This document shows, one piece after another, positions 1 through 7,804 of a stretch of DNA of 19,324 nucleotides. The position numbers and the translations under genes are program-made. The stretch's first letter is position 1. Every line of letters starts with the position of its first letter. Origin of the DNA: Caldifarciminota bacterium (GTDB taxonomy: Bacteria; Hydrothermota; UBA3072; WFRC01); NCBI GenBank assembly GCA_015486685.1, contig WFRC01000214.1:1-19324 (forward strand). The letters run 5' to 3'. The notes beneath the pieces are model-generated. The model had not been told where the DNA came from and ran no database searches. It saw only the letters and a program-made list of their open reading frames with translations.

Positions 1-474
1 ACAGGTCACCTTGTGCTTTCAACCATTCATACGAATGATGCCCCAAGCACTGTCAACAGGCTTATTGATATGGGCGTTGAACCGTTTCTTGTATCATCCT
101 CCTTGAATCTTATACAGGCACAAAGACTGATAAGGAGAGTATGTAAGGATTGTAAAGAACCTGTTGAATATGACCCAAAATTTCTTTTATCAGCAGGTAT
201 GGACCCTGAAAAATTGGGGACAACAACATTTTATAGAGGAAAAGGGTGTCCAACCTGCAGCTATTCAGGTTATAAAGGAAGAATGGCTATAACAGAGGTA
301 ATGCCTATAACTCCGAAAATCAGAAATATGATTCTCCACAGGGCATCAGCCGACGATTTGAGAAACGCAGCAAAAGAGGAAGGAATGAGGACATTGAGAG
401 ACGACGCCGTAATAAAATTAAAAAAGGGCATAACAACTGTGGAAGAAGTTATCAGGGTAACCGCTGAAATTTAA
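1..474 (+). CDS. pilB: Type IV pilus assembly ATPase PilB / GspE family, C-terminal part (5' end outside window)
   Basis: Hexameric cytoplasmic ATPase that powers pilus extension by acting on the platform protein PilC. Only about 157 C-terminal residues are in the window. The frame is open from base 1 and starts within the conserved His-box region TGHLVLSTIHTNDA, so the ATG at base 13 is internal. The C-terminal part carries two Cys pairs, CKDC and CPTC, the zinc-binding tetracysteine motif of PilB/GspE that PilT lacks. The ending RVTAEI fits the family. The stop codon overlaps the Shine-Dalgarno sequence AAGGAGGT of pilT, which starts 9 bases later, so the two are co-transcribed. GspE of type II secretion is the alternative, but the following pilT, pilC and PilS/PilR-like genes favour the pilus. 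Confidence 0.93.
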   Translation, partial: TGHLVLSTIHTNDAPSTVNRLIDMGVEPFLVSSSLNLIQAQRLIRRVCKDCKEPVEYDPKFLLSAGMDPEKLGTTTFYRGKGCPTCSYSGYKGRMAITEVMPITPKIRNMILHRASADDLRNAAKEEGMRTLRDDAVIKLKKGITTVEEVIRVTAEI

Positions 475-483
475 GGAGGTATA

Positions 484-1554
484 ATGAATATAAGGGATTT
501 ATTAGAGGAAATGGTAAGAAGAGGTGCATCTGACCTGCATCTAACGGTAGCAGCTCCACCTATGTTCAGGATTGATGGAAAACTCATACCAGGGAATTAT
601 GATATATTATTGCCTGATAAGTTAAAAGAACTTATATATTCACTCCTAAATGATGAGCAGAAAAAAAGGTTCGAGATGCAGCACGAGCTGGATTTGAGTT
701 TCGGAGTCCCGGGACTATCTCGTTTTAGGGGAAATGTATTTTATCAAAGGGGTCAGGTGGCAATGGCAATAAGGACAATCCCTTTTAAGATTCGTTCATT
801 TAGAGAACTGGGGTTACCACCAATAGTTGCTGAAATGGCAAATAAGTCAAAAGGACTGATATTGGTTACAGGCCCAACAGGTTGTGGTAAATCCAGTACA
901 CTTGCAGCAATTATTGACAAGGTTGATTCAGAACGGAATGTCCATATTGTCACCGTAGAGGACCCAATAGAGTATCTTTTTAAGCATAAAAGGGCAATAG
1001 TAAACCAGAGACAGGTGGGAAGTGATACAGATTCTTTCACTACTGCCTTAAAATATGTTCTGAGGCAGGACCCTGATGTTGTAATGATAGGCGAAATGAG
1101 AGATATTGATTCAATGGAGGCAACTTTAACAATTGCTGAGACAGGACATTTAACCCTTGCCACACTTCACACAAACTCAGCCGCTGAAACAATCACAAGG
1201 ATTGTTGATGTATTCCCATCTAATAAACAACCACAAATCAGGGCTCAACTTGCATTTGTTCTTCTTGGTGTAGTTACACAGTCGTTAATACCTAAAATTG
1301 GAGGTGGAAGGGTACTGGCAGTTGAAATAATGATTGCTACACCGGCCATAAAAGCCCTAATCAGAGATAATAAAATCCACCAGATGTATTCTAATCTTCA
1401 GGCAGGACAGAAATTTGGTATGCAAACAATGAATCAATCTTTATATAATCTATATATGTCAAGACAGATCACATTAGAAGATGCATTTGCATATACTAGA
1501 AATAGTGAAGAATTGGAAAGGATGATTGAAGAAAAAACAGCTGTTCCAAGATAA
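484..1554 (+). CDS. pilT: Type IV pilus retraction ATPase PilT
   Basis: Cytoplasmic hexameric ATPase that drives pilus depolymerisation and so twitching motility and DNA uptake. At 356 residues it has normal PilT length. Visible motifs are the N-terminal ASDLHL box, a Walker A motif GPTGCGKSS near residues 130-138, the acidic Asp box around VTVEDPIEY, a Walker B-type PDVVMIGEMRD near 197-207, and a His box ATLHTNS near 227-233. The C-terminal AIKALIRDNK segment corresponds to the AIRNLIRE-type motif needed for retraction in PilT proteins. It lacks the zinc Cys motif of PilB. The ATG has a strong AAGGAGGT ribosome site 3 bases upstream, and pilC follows after 11 bases. Confidence 0.96.
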   Translation: MNIRDLLEEMVRRGASDLHLTVAAPPMFRIDGKLIPGNYDILLPDKLKELIYSLLNDEQKKRFEMQHELDLSFGVPGLSRFRGNVFYQRGQVAMAIRTIPFKIRSFRELGLPPIVAEMANKSKGLILVTGPTGCGKSSTLAAIIDKVDSERNVHIVTVEDPIEYLFKHKRAIVNQRQVGSDTDSFTTALKYVLRQDPDVVMIGEMRDIDSMEATLTIAETGHLTLATLHTNSAAETITRIVDVFPSNKQPQIRAQLAFVLLGVVTQSLIPKIGGGRVLAVEIMIATPAIKALIRDNKIHQMYSNLQAGQKFGMQTMNQSLYNLYMSRQITLEDAFAYTRNSEELERMIEEKTAVPR

Positions 1555-1565
1555 GGGGGTAAAAG

Positions 1566-2780
1566 ATGGCTGAATTTCTATGGAAAGGAAGAACCGCGAG
1601 TGGAGATATGCAGTCAGGGGAAATAACCGCTGAGAACCCTCAAGATGTTTACAAGGTTCTCAGAGAAAAGAAAATTGTCCCTGTTTCTGTAAAGTCAAAG
1701 CCTAAAGAAATCACGCTGCCTTTTTTAAAAAAGGGCGTAGGACTCAGGGACATATCTGTATTTACAAGGCAGTTCTCAACAATGATAAGTGCTGGTTTAC
1801 CTCTGATTAAATGTCTTGAAATTCAGGTAGAGCAGGTTCAATCCCCTACATTTAAGTCTGTATTAAAGCGTGTGATAAGCGATGTAGAGGGAGGAACAAC
1901 ACTTGCAGATGCTATGAGAAAGCACAAAAATGTTTTCACTGAGCTCTATGTAAATATGGTCTCAGCAGGTGAGCAGGGAGGTGCACTCGACACAATCCTT
2001 GAAAAATTGGCAGAATACCTTGAAAAATCCGCAGAGATTATAAGAAAAATCAAAGGTGCAATGATTTATCCTACAATGATTGTTCTTGTATCTATTGGGG
2101 CAATCGCTATTCTACTTTTGTTTGTCATTCCTACATTTGCAAAGATGTATACAGGATTGGGGCAGAGTCTACCTTTACCTACAAGAATTGTAATGATGGC
2201 AAGTGCTCTCTTAAAAAAGTACATCATTCTTATTACTGGCATATTAATAGGGCTATTTTTTGCCATAAAGGCCTATTATAAGACAGAAGATGGCCATTTA
2301 AGATTGGATGCCATAACGCTTAAAATTCCTATTATGGGAGATTTAATGTTAAAACAATCGCTTTCACGATTTTCAAGGACATTATCAACCCTGCTGGGCA
2401 GTGGAGTAAATATTCTTGATGCCCTGGAGATTACCGCAAAAACATCAGGCAATAAGGTAATAGAGAACGCTATAATGAGGGCAAGAACAAGCATTGCCCA
2501 GGGTGAGTCCATTGCTGCGCCACTTGCGAAAGAGAAGGGGCTATTCCCCCCAATGGTAATTCAGATGATAACAATTGGAGAACAAACAGGGGGTCTTGAA
2601 ACAATGCTTGCTAAGGTGGCAGATTTTTATGATGCAGAGGTCGACCAGGCAGTTGAAAATCTGATGAGTGCAATAGAACCTATTGTGATTGTATTTCTTG
2701 GAGTCATTGTTGGCGGAATGGTAATGGCAATGTATTTGCCTATATTTAAGCTCGCCAGTGCATTTATCGGGGGTGGATAA
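1566..2780 (+). CDS. pilC: Type IV pilus inner-membrane platform protein PilC (GspF family)
   Basis: Polytopic inner-membrane protein on which PilB and PilT act. At 404 residues it is full length. It starts with the usual short N-terminal domain (FLWKGRTASGDMQSGEI) and has two GspF repeats. The first contains DISVFTRQFSTMISAGLPL and the second the parallel SLSRFSRTLSTLLGSGVNIL. Hydrophobic segments lie at about residues 165-190, 215-235 and 370-395. The end, MAMYLPIFKLASAFIGGG, is characteristic. Its GGGGGT-type ribosome site lies just after the pilT stop. The stop codon region at 2777-2780 (ATAATAA in context) touches the open frame of the kinase that follows. Confidence 0.96.
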   Translation: MAEFLWKGRTASGDMQSGEITAENPQDVYKVLREKKIVPVSVKSKPKEITLPFLKKGVGLRDISVFTRQFSTMISAGLPLIKCLEIQVEQVQSPTFKSVLKRVISDVEGGTTLADAMRKHKNVFTELYVNMVSAGEQGGALDTILEKLAEYLEKSAEIIRKIKGAMIYPTMIVLVSIGAIAILLLFVIPTFAKMYTGLGQSLPLPTRIVMMASALLKKYIILITGILIGLFFAIKAYYKTEDGHLRLDAITLKIPIMGDLMLKQSLSRFSRTLSTLLGSGVNILDALEITAKTSGNKVIENAIMRARTSIAQGESIAAPLAKEKGLFPPMVIQMITIGEQTGGLETMLAKVADFYDAEVDQAVENLMSAIEPIVIVFLGVIVGGMVMAMYLPIFKLASAFIGGG

Positions 2781-2983
2781 TAAAGAACAGGTTTTTATAC
2801 TGGTATCAGATTTCCCGCACTATATTTTTTACGGGTATTTTCTTACTTGAAGCATATTTTCTTCGGGGAGAAGGGATACACCTTCTTCCCCTTTTTCTTG
2901 CATCCGGCCTCACAATAGTACTTTTTATCTTTTTTATCCTCGCAATCAGAAAGGGCAAAACATTCCTTATTTTACACTTAATT
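2780..2983 (+). other. Probable N-terminal extension of the histidine kinase without a canonical start codon
   Basis: The kinase frame is open from 2750, just after an in-frame TAA at 2747-2749, through to the ATG at 2984. Translating from 2780 gives a basic, aromatic start (IKNRFLYWYQISRT) followed by two hydrophobic stretches. These would complete the multi-pass membrane domain expected of PilS and bring the total to about 519 residues, close to PilS size. No ATG, GTG or TTG exists in this stretch. ATA codons at 2777 and 2780 lie on the pilC stop, next to a G-rich run at 2769-2776. Use of a rare ATA or ATT start, or a base error here, is inference. Confidence 0.6.
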
Positions 2984-4339
2984 ATGGATACACTGCTTCT
3001 CACATTTCTTATCCTATTTTCCGGGGGCATAGAATCTCCTTTTATCCCATTTTATCTGATATTTATTATATTTGCATCAACATTCCTTTATGCAAAAGGG
3101 GGATTTTCTGTTGCTGCGTCATCTACCCTATTTTTAACACTAATTTTTTTAAATAAACTTCATCCATTTATCCCTTCATATTTAATATTTTTTGAATCTC
3201 CTGCATTTTCTCCTCAACAATTTATTGGATATTTTATTTATATACTGCTCTTTTTCTTTGCTGCTGCTATATCTGTATATACAGCAGAAAAACTGAAATT
3301 GGGGCTTCAGGAACTTGCAGAGGTAAGATTAACAACAGATGACATCCTTAATAGTATAGGCATAGGATTGCTCTCTGTGGACAGGCAGGGAAAGATTATA
3401 TATATGAACACTGCACTCGCTGATATATTCAAGATTTCGTCTCAATTTGCAAAGGGTAAAGATTATAAAACGGTATTTTCCGATGCATCTTTTCTTCTTA
3501 AAGCAATAGAAGAAACATTTAATAAAAGAAAGACACCTGATATGGAGATTAAATTTAATAAAAGGGATTATAGTATAATTACATTTAATGTACGGACAAA
3601 AACTACGCCCATAGGTGGGGCAATCTGCCTTATGAAAGATATTACTGAAAAAAAACAAATGGAAGAAAGGCTTAATCTTCTCGACAGAATGGCTGCACTC
3701 GGAGAAATTTCAGCAGGTGTAGCACATGAGATAAAAAATCCCCTTGCTTCTATTAGAGGTGCATCTGAACTTATTCTTTCGGAAAATAGAGATACAAAAA
3801 AACTTGCAAATATGATAATTGATGAGGTAGACAGACTGGATGCCCTGATTAAAAATATACTTGATTATGCGAAGGACGAATCTCTCAACTTAAAAAAATT
3901 ACACCTTTTGAAGATAATTGATGATACAGTAAAGATTTTAAGGATGAATCCTATGTGGTCAGATGAAATTTCCCTGAACATCAATATTCCTGAAAATATT
4001 TTTATCTCGGCTGATTCCGATAGGATAAAAGAAGTCTTCATTAATATTGGATTGAATGCATTAAAATCAATAAAAGGCAAAGGAAAGATTGAAATAAATG
4101 CAATGTTAAATTCCGAGATGGTTGGGATTGAATTTTGCGATACAGGGGCAGGTATAAGAAAAGAGATTATAGACAAAATATTCTCCCCATTTTTTAGCAC
4201 AGACCCCAATGGCTTTGGTTTTGGTCTTGCAATATCTCATAAGATTGTCCAGATGCATGGAGGTAAGATAGAGGTAGAAAGTGAAGAGGATAAAGGCACA
4301 AAATTTACCGTATGGATAAAGGGTGGATATGAAGGATAA
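2984..4339 (+). CDS. pilS: PilS-like membrane sensor histidine kinase (PAS-HisKA-HATPase)
   Basis: Sensor kinase likely to phosphorylate the adjacent PilR-like regulator. The coordinates given start at the first ATG in frame (451 residues), but the real protein very likely begins about 68 codons earlier (see 2780-2983). Counting from this ATG, there are membrane segments within 1-100, a PAS domain at about 117-220 (DDILNSIGIGLLSVDRQGKI), and an H-box with the phospho-acceptor His at 248 (AGVAHEIKNPLASIRG). These are followed by an N-box NIGLNA (354-359), G1 DTGAGI (386-391) and a glycine-rich lid GFGFGLA (400-406). All catalytic boxes are intact. No Shine-Dalgarno sequence precedes this ATG. 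The 3' end overlaps the regulator gene by about 11 bases. The PilS name rests on neighbours and architecture. Confidence 0.85.
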   Translation: MDTLLLTFLILFSGGIESPFIPFYLIFIIFASTFLYAKGGFSVAASSTLFLTLIFLNKLHPFIPSYLIFFESPAFSPQQFIGYFIYILLFFFAAAISVYTAEKLKLGLQELAEVRLTTDDILNSIGIGLLSVDRQGKIIYMNTALADIFKISSQFAKGKDYKTVFSDASFLLKAIEETFNKRKTPDMEIKFNKRDYSIITFNVRTKTTPIGGAICLMKDITEKKQMEERLNLLDRMAALGEISAGVAHEIKNPLASIRGASELILSENRDTKKLANMIIDEVDRLDALIKNILDYAKDESLNLKKLHLLKIIDDTVKILRMNPMWSDEISLNINIPENIFISADSDRIKEVFINIGLNALKSIKGKGKIEINAMLNSEMVGIEFCDTGAGIRKEIIDKIFSPFFSTDPNGFGFGLAISHKIVQMHGGKIEVESEEDKGTKFTVWIKGGYEG

Positions 4340-5660
4340 AATCTTACTGGTAGATGATGAAAAGAACATATTGGAGATTATGCGTATCGCCCTTATTGAC
4401 AGCGGATATGATATAATTTCAACGACAAAGCCCCTGGAGGCATTAAAGATTGTTCAAGAAAATATTTTTGACGCTATGATTACAGATATAAAGATGGAGA
4501 ATATGGATGGAATTGCCCTGCTAAAAAAGGTGAAGGAAAGTTATCCTGATATGGTCGTGATACTCATCACTGCATACGCATCAGTCCAGACTGCTGTCCA
4601 GGCACTAAGGGAAGGAGCTGCTGATTATATAACAAAACCATTTCGGATTGAGGAGTTAAAGATTAGACTTTCAACGGCAATAGAAAAGATGAGATTGAAA
4701 AAGGAAAATAAAGAGTTAAGAAAAACCCTTAATGAAAATATGCAAATTGTAGGCATCAGTGCACATATTTCAGAATTGAAGAAACTCATAAAAAAGGTAT
4801 CAGGGGTGGACAGCGTTGTGCTTATTACAGGAGAATCTGGTACAGGTAAAGAATTGGTAGCCCGCTCAATTCATTTTTCATCAAACAGAGAAGGCACATT
4901 TGTAAGTATAAATTGTGCAGCAATCCCTGAAAATCTTCTGGAATCAGAACTATTTGGATACAAAAAAGGTGCATTTACAGGTGCAGTCCAGAGTAAGGAT
5001 GGGCTGTTTAAGGTTGCCCATAAAGGTACACTTTTTCTTGATGAGATTTCAGAAATGCCTTTACCTTTACAGTCTAAGCTATTAAGGGTGCTTCAATCAA
5101 TGGAGTTTACACCCTTAGGCGGTACAAAACCTGTACAGGTAGATGTAAGAGTGGTTTCTGCCACAAATACAAATATTGAAGATAGAATAAAGAAAGGGTT
5201 ATTCAGGGAAGATTTGTATTATAGATTAAATGTTATACCCATCCATATAACCCCTTTACGAGAAAGGAGAGAAGATATACCTGTGCTTGTGCATTACTTT
5301 ATCAAAAGTATTTCAAAGAGATTGGGAATAAAGGAGAAAAAAATGTCCCCCGAAGCTATGGAAATATTAAAAAAATATAGGTGGCCCGGGAATGTAAGAG
5401 AGGTAGAAAATGTAATTGAGAGGTTGATAGTTCTTAATGAAAGCGATACTATTTTACCTGCAAGTTTCCCCGATTATATTAAAACAGAGAATAGAAATGT
5501 GTTAAAAGTTTCTGATGTGAACCTAACAGAAATAGAAAAAAAGGCAATACTAAATGCACTCAAAAATACAGGTGGGGACAAGAAGGAAGCGGCAAAATTG
5601 CTTGGAATACACCTCTCAACACTTTATAGAAAATTGAAAAAAATGGGGAAAGAAGAGTAA
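4329..5660 (+). CDS. pilR: PilR-like sigma-54-dependent response regulator (REC-AAA+-Fis HTH)
   Basis: NtrC-family transcription activator, predicted partner of the upstream kinase. The receiver domain starts KILLVDDE, with acidic residues at 9-10, phospho-Asp 53 (MITDIKM) and Lys 103 (YITKPF). The AAA+ domain has Walker A GESGTGKE (168-175), an intact GAFTGA loop (214-219) that contacts sigma-54, Walker B GTLFLDE and arginine-finger region REDLYYRLN. The C-terminus ends in a Fis-type helix-turn-helix (GGDKKEAAKLLGIHLSTLYR). I chose the ATG at 4329 because it gives MKDKILLVDDE and has GGGTGG upstream. A GTG at 4323 would add two residues. The intact GAFTGA implies sigma-54 targets, but I found no convincing -24/-12 promoter in this window. 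Confidence 0.9.
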   Translation: MKDKILLVDDEKNILEIMRIALIDSGYDIISTTKPLEALKIVQENIFDAMITDIKMENMDGIALLKKVKESYPDMVVILITAYASVQTAVQALREGAADYITKPFRIEELKIRLSTAIEKMRLKKENKELRKTLNENMQIVGISAHISELKKLIKKVSGVDSVVLITGESGTGKELVARSIHFSSNREGTFVSINCAAIPENLLESELFGYKKGAFTGAVQSKDGLFKVAHKGTLFLDEISEMPLPLQSKLLRVLQSMEFTPLGGTKPVQVDVRVVSATNTNIEDRIKKGLFREDLYYRLNVIPIHITPLRERREDIPVLVHYFIKSISKRLGIKEKKMSPEAMEILKKYRWPGNVREVENVIERLIVLNESDTILPASFPDYIKTENRNVLKVSDVNLTEIEKKAILNALKNTGGDKKEAAKLLGIHLSTLYRKLKKMGKEE

Positions 5661-5682
5661 AAAGTTGAAAGTTGAAGGTGAA

Positions 5683-5724
5683 ATATTCGCTCACCGCTAT
5701 CCGCTTACCGCTTACCGCGAATAT
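5683..5724. repeat. Inverted repeat enclosing a heptamer array just after pilR
   Basis: Perfect 8-base arms, ATATTCGC at 5683-5690 and GCGAATAT at 5717-5724, enclose about 26 bases of ACCGCTT-type units. The hairpin begins 22 bases past the pilR stop. No T-run follows it, so it is not a standard intrinsic terminator, although it could stabilise the 3' end of the message. Confidence 0.6.
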
Positions 5725-5978
5725 GGGGTATGGTGGATAGGGTATTGGGTATGGAATGATAAAGAATGTTGAAAGTTGAGAAAAAGATTAGTTATTTGCC
5801 TGCGGCGTTATTACATTTTAAGTGGGAAGTGAGAACTGAGAAGTAGGAAGTGAATGAGTAGATGAGTGGAAAAAGCAGTAGCGAGGGATGAGTAGCGAGT
5901 ATATAGGGAAAAGAGAGAATGAGGAAAAAACAGTAATGGGTAAGAGGCAAGAGGTAATAGGTAATGGGTAAAGGATTA

Positions 5979-6012
5979 ACGAACATGTTCGTGATGGTGG
6001 TTCGTGACGAAC
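5979..6012. repeat. Two neighbouring palindromes sharing the half-site ACGAAC/GTTCGT
   Basis: ACGAACATGTTCGT at 5979-5992 is a perfect 14-base palindrome. GTTCGTGACGAAC at 6000-6012 uses the same half-sites in the reverse arrangement around one central base. They lie about 210 bases upstream of exbB. A dimeric regulator site is possible, but nothing in the window identifies a protein that would bind there. Confidence 0.45.
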
Positions 6013-6098
6013 GAAAGAGAAAAGAACGTGAAGCGTGAGGCGTAAAGCGTAAGGAGATAGAAGATATTGGATGTTAGATGTTGGATAAAATAAGCGTT

Positions 6099-6214
6099 GT
6101 TTTTACAATTAACGCCTTACGATTTACGCTTCACGATATACTTCCGCATTATTATTTGGCGGAAAGCGGTTGGCGGTAGGCGGTTAGCGTTTTAACTTAT
6201 TAAACAAAGGAGGT
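6099..6214 (+). repeat. Dispersed repeat, copy 1, ending in the exbB ribosome binding site
   Basis: This 116-base element matches the reverse complement of 11959-12066. A core of 55 bases (about 6116-6170) is identical, and the whole differs by a few substitutions, one heptamer unit and one A. Parts in order are a left array of ACGnnTT-type heptamers (about 6112-6140), a hairpin with arms TTCCGC and GCGGAA and an 11-base loop (about 6142-6164), a right array of GCGGTTA-type heptamers (about 6165-6189), and a tail ending AAAGGAGGT. That tail is the Shine-Dalgarno sequence for exbB, whose ATG is at 6218. The similarity stops there. Confidence 0.85.
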
Positions 6215-6217
6215 ATT

Positions 6218-6844
6218 ATGACATTATTTGGGATAATTAGTAAAGGTGGTTATGTAATGATTCTTATTGGTATTGCTCTCTTTGTCGGGATATTTATTGT
6301 AGTGGAAAGACTTTTGTATTTCAAAAAGGCACGTTTGGATTATGACGCATTTATGAAAGAGATAAAGGCATGGCTATTGGATGGAGACATAGGCAAAGCA
6401 TTAGAAAGTGCACGGTATTATGATACACCTGTATCGCGAACGGTGATGGCTGGACTTGTCCACTTTGAGGAAGGTCAGGAGAATGTAGCAAAAGCAATGC
6501 AATCCGCTGCAAAAAGGGAGATTAAAGGATTGGAATCGGGATTTGGCTCACTTGCAACAGTAGTCGCTATCTCTCCAATGCTTGGTTTTTTTGGCACAGT
6601 AACAGGGATGATAAAGGCATTTATGAAAATTCAGGTTTTAGGTGGCGGAGTAAATCCCTCCCAACTTGCTGGCGGTATATGGGAAGCATTGGTCACTACA
6701 GCCGGCGGTCTTGGCGTTGGTATAATATTTCTGATTTTTTACAACTGGTTTGTTGATAAGGTGCGTGAATCCGCCCTTGAAATGGAAAAGGCAGGGAATG
6801 AAATGGAATCTATTGTGAAGTCAATGGAGGGAAAATGGAAGTAA
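6218..6844 (+). CDS. exbB: ExbB/TolQ/MotA-family proton channel protein
   Basis: Inner-membrane subunit that, with ExbD, uses the proton motive force to energise TonB. At 208 residues it has family length. An N-terminal membrane helix lies at about residues 12-30. A cytoplasmic region follows, and two more helices lie at about 105-130 and 155-180. The signature SPMLGFFGTVTGMIKAF and the GGIWEALVTTAGGLGVGI segment are typical of the family. The strong AAAGGAGGT ribosome site is supplied by the end of the dispersed repeat at 6099-6214. exbD overlaps its end by 10 bases. TolQ is the alternative, but the downstream TonB-like gene and the lack of tolB or pal favour an Exb system. Confidence 0.88.
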   Translation: MTLFGIISKGGYVMILIGIALFVGIFIVVERLLYFKKARLDYDAFMKEIKAWLLDGDIGKALESARYYDTPVSRTVMAGLVHFEEGQENVAKAMQSAAKREIKGLESGFGSLATVVAISPMLGFFGTVTGMIKAFMKIQVLGGGVNPSQLAGGIWEALVTTAGGLGVGIIFLIFYNWFVDKVRESALEMEKAGNEMESIVKSMEGKWK

Positions 6845-7230
6845 AAACAAACTATGGTAGAAATAAAGATTTTCCTGTTATTTCAATGGCGGATATTGTT
6901 CTTCTTTTAATAATATTCTTCATACTTACATCTACTTATGTGATTCAACCAGGTGTAAAAGTTGCCCTACCGCGTTCTGCCACAAAACAGGCATTATCCA
7001 CCCCGCACATTGCCGTAACCGTTACAAAAGAAGGCAGATTATATCTTGAAGAAAAGCCTGTCTCCCTTGAAGAACTTTCACTGTTAATCAGGGGAATGCA
7101 TCCCGAAGAAAAATATGTTCTACTGAAAACAGATAAAGCGGTCACAATGGATATGGCAGTTAAAGTTATGGATAATCTTCGGCTTGCAGGTGCAAAAAAA
7201 TTCGTAATAGCAACTATACCAAAGGATTAA
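6835..7230 (+). CDS. exbD: ExbD/TolR-family biopolymer transport protein
   Basis: Partner of ExbB, with one membrane helix and a periplasmic domain. It is 131 residues long. The helix (about 18-38) begins ISMADIVLLLIIFFILTS and keeps the conserved proton-linked Asp at residue 20. The periplasmic part includes VALPRSA and the LEELSLLIRG and VLLKTDKAVTMDMAVKVMD segments typical of the fold. Its ATG lies inside the end of exbB with GGAGG just upstream, so translation is probably coupled. The TonB-like gene starts one base after its stop. Confidence 0.9.
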   Translation: MEVKTNYGRNKDFPVISMADIVLLLIIFFILTSTYVIQPGVKVALPRSATKQALSTPHIAVTVTKEGRLYLEEKPVSLEELSLLIRGMHPEEKYVLLKTDKAVTMDMAVKVMDNLRLAGAKKFVIATIPKD

Positions 7231-7231
7231 A

Positions 7232-7804
7232 TTGAACAGAAAATTAAAATCATTTATCATCACATTGTTTATATATATAGTTATAGTGGTTATATCCATT
7301 GCGATTAAGATACATTTAGCATCTATACCTGAAAGAGTTATAACCATATCCCTGATGGAAGGTAAGTCATTGCAAAAAGAAAAAAATATGGGTAATAAGG
7401 CTGATGTAAATTTAGGGATAGGAGAAGGTGATATTCCTCTGCCCTATCCGAAAGGTAAACCCGTATTACCTTCACCGAAGAAGCCTGTTCCCCCTGTCTC
7501 ATCCACTAACAGAGGTAATGCAAAAAAACCTTATTCTATTACAGGTGAACTTGCAAAGAGAAGATTGATAAAATTTGTAAAACCTGTATATCCCAAAGGG
7601 AATCAAGAACAAACAACGGTCTCACTCAAAATTGTCGTTAACAAGGATGGTTATATAACCCGTATTAATGTTATTAAAACAGGAGGAGATGCATTTGATA
7701 AAAATGCTGTTAATGCCGTACGAGAATGGAAATTCCAATCACTTCCTCCTAATGAGACAAAAAATGAAGAGGGTATAGTGAATATTTACTTTATACTAAA
7801 ATGA
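7232..7804 (+). CDS. tonB: TonB-like energy transducer
   Basis: Periplasm-spanning protein that would carry energy from ExbB/ExbD to outer-membrane transporters. It is 190 residues long and starts at TTG with AAAGGA a few bases upstream. It has an N-terminal membrane anchor (about 5-27), a proline- and lysine-rich linker (about 68-95, PSPKKPVPPV), and a C-terminal TonB fold starting near KFVKPVYPKG and ending VREWKFQSLPP. The usual YP and the W-x-F pattern are present. Its TGA stop overlaps the scpA ATG (ATGA). No TonB-dependent receptor gene lies in the window, so the cargo is unknown. TolA-like roles are less likely given the fold. Confidence 0.85.
   Translation: MNRKLKSFIITLFIYIVIVVISIAIKIHLASIPERVITISLMEGKSLQKEKNMGNKADVNLGIGEGDIPLPYPKGKPVLPSPKKPVPPVSSTNRGNAKKPYSITGELAKRRLIKFVKPVYPKGNQEQTTVSLKIVVNKDGYITRINVIKTGGDAFDKNAVNAVREWKFQSLPPNETKNEEGIVNIYFILK

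Larger units (their letters stand above)
5661..6098. repeat. Gene-free region built of degenerate heptamer tandem repeats
   Basis: I find no credible gene in this gap between pilR and exbB. Most of it is short tandem arrays with a 7-base period, each with its own consensus. They are AAAGTTG type (5661-5680), ACCGCTT type (5691-5718), GGGTATG type (5725-5757), GAAGTGA type (5826-5876), a 14-base double unit with AGTAGCG (about 5877-5906), GGTAATG type (5935-5975), AGCGTAA type (6029-6056) and GGATGTT type (6067-6084). The arrays contain stops in most frames and no ribosome site leads into them. They resemble in kind the short tandemly repeated heptamers (STRR) known from filamentous cyanobacteria. 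That is a comparison, not a claim of relationship. Confidence 0.8.

Noticed and set aside
5792..5986. Small reverse-strand open frame in the pilR-exbB gap
   Set aside because: It is a by-product of period-7 repeats, with low-complexity Ser/Leu/Tyr/Pro content and no ribosome site.
5979..5992. LexA/SOS box (CGAAC...GTTCG)
   Set aside because: The Gram-positive-type box needs 4 bases between CGAAC and GTTCG; here there are 2. No SOS gene follows.
5661..6217. CRISPR array in the repeat-rich gap
   Set aside because: Repeat units are 7 bases, degenerate and contiguous. There are no constant repeats of 23-40 bases with unique spacers and no cas genes.
6590..6610. Sigma-54 promoter beginning TGGCACAG inside exbB
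   Set aside because: There is no TTGC/TTGCA-type -12 element at the required spacing, and it lies within coding sequence.
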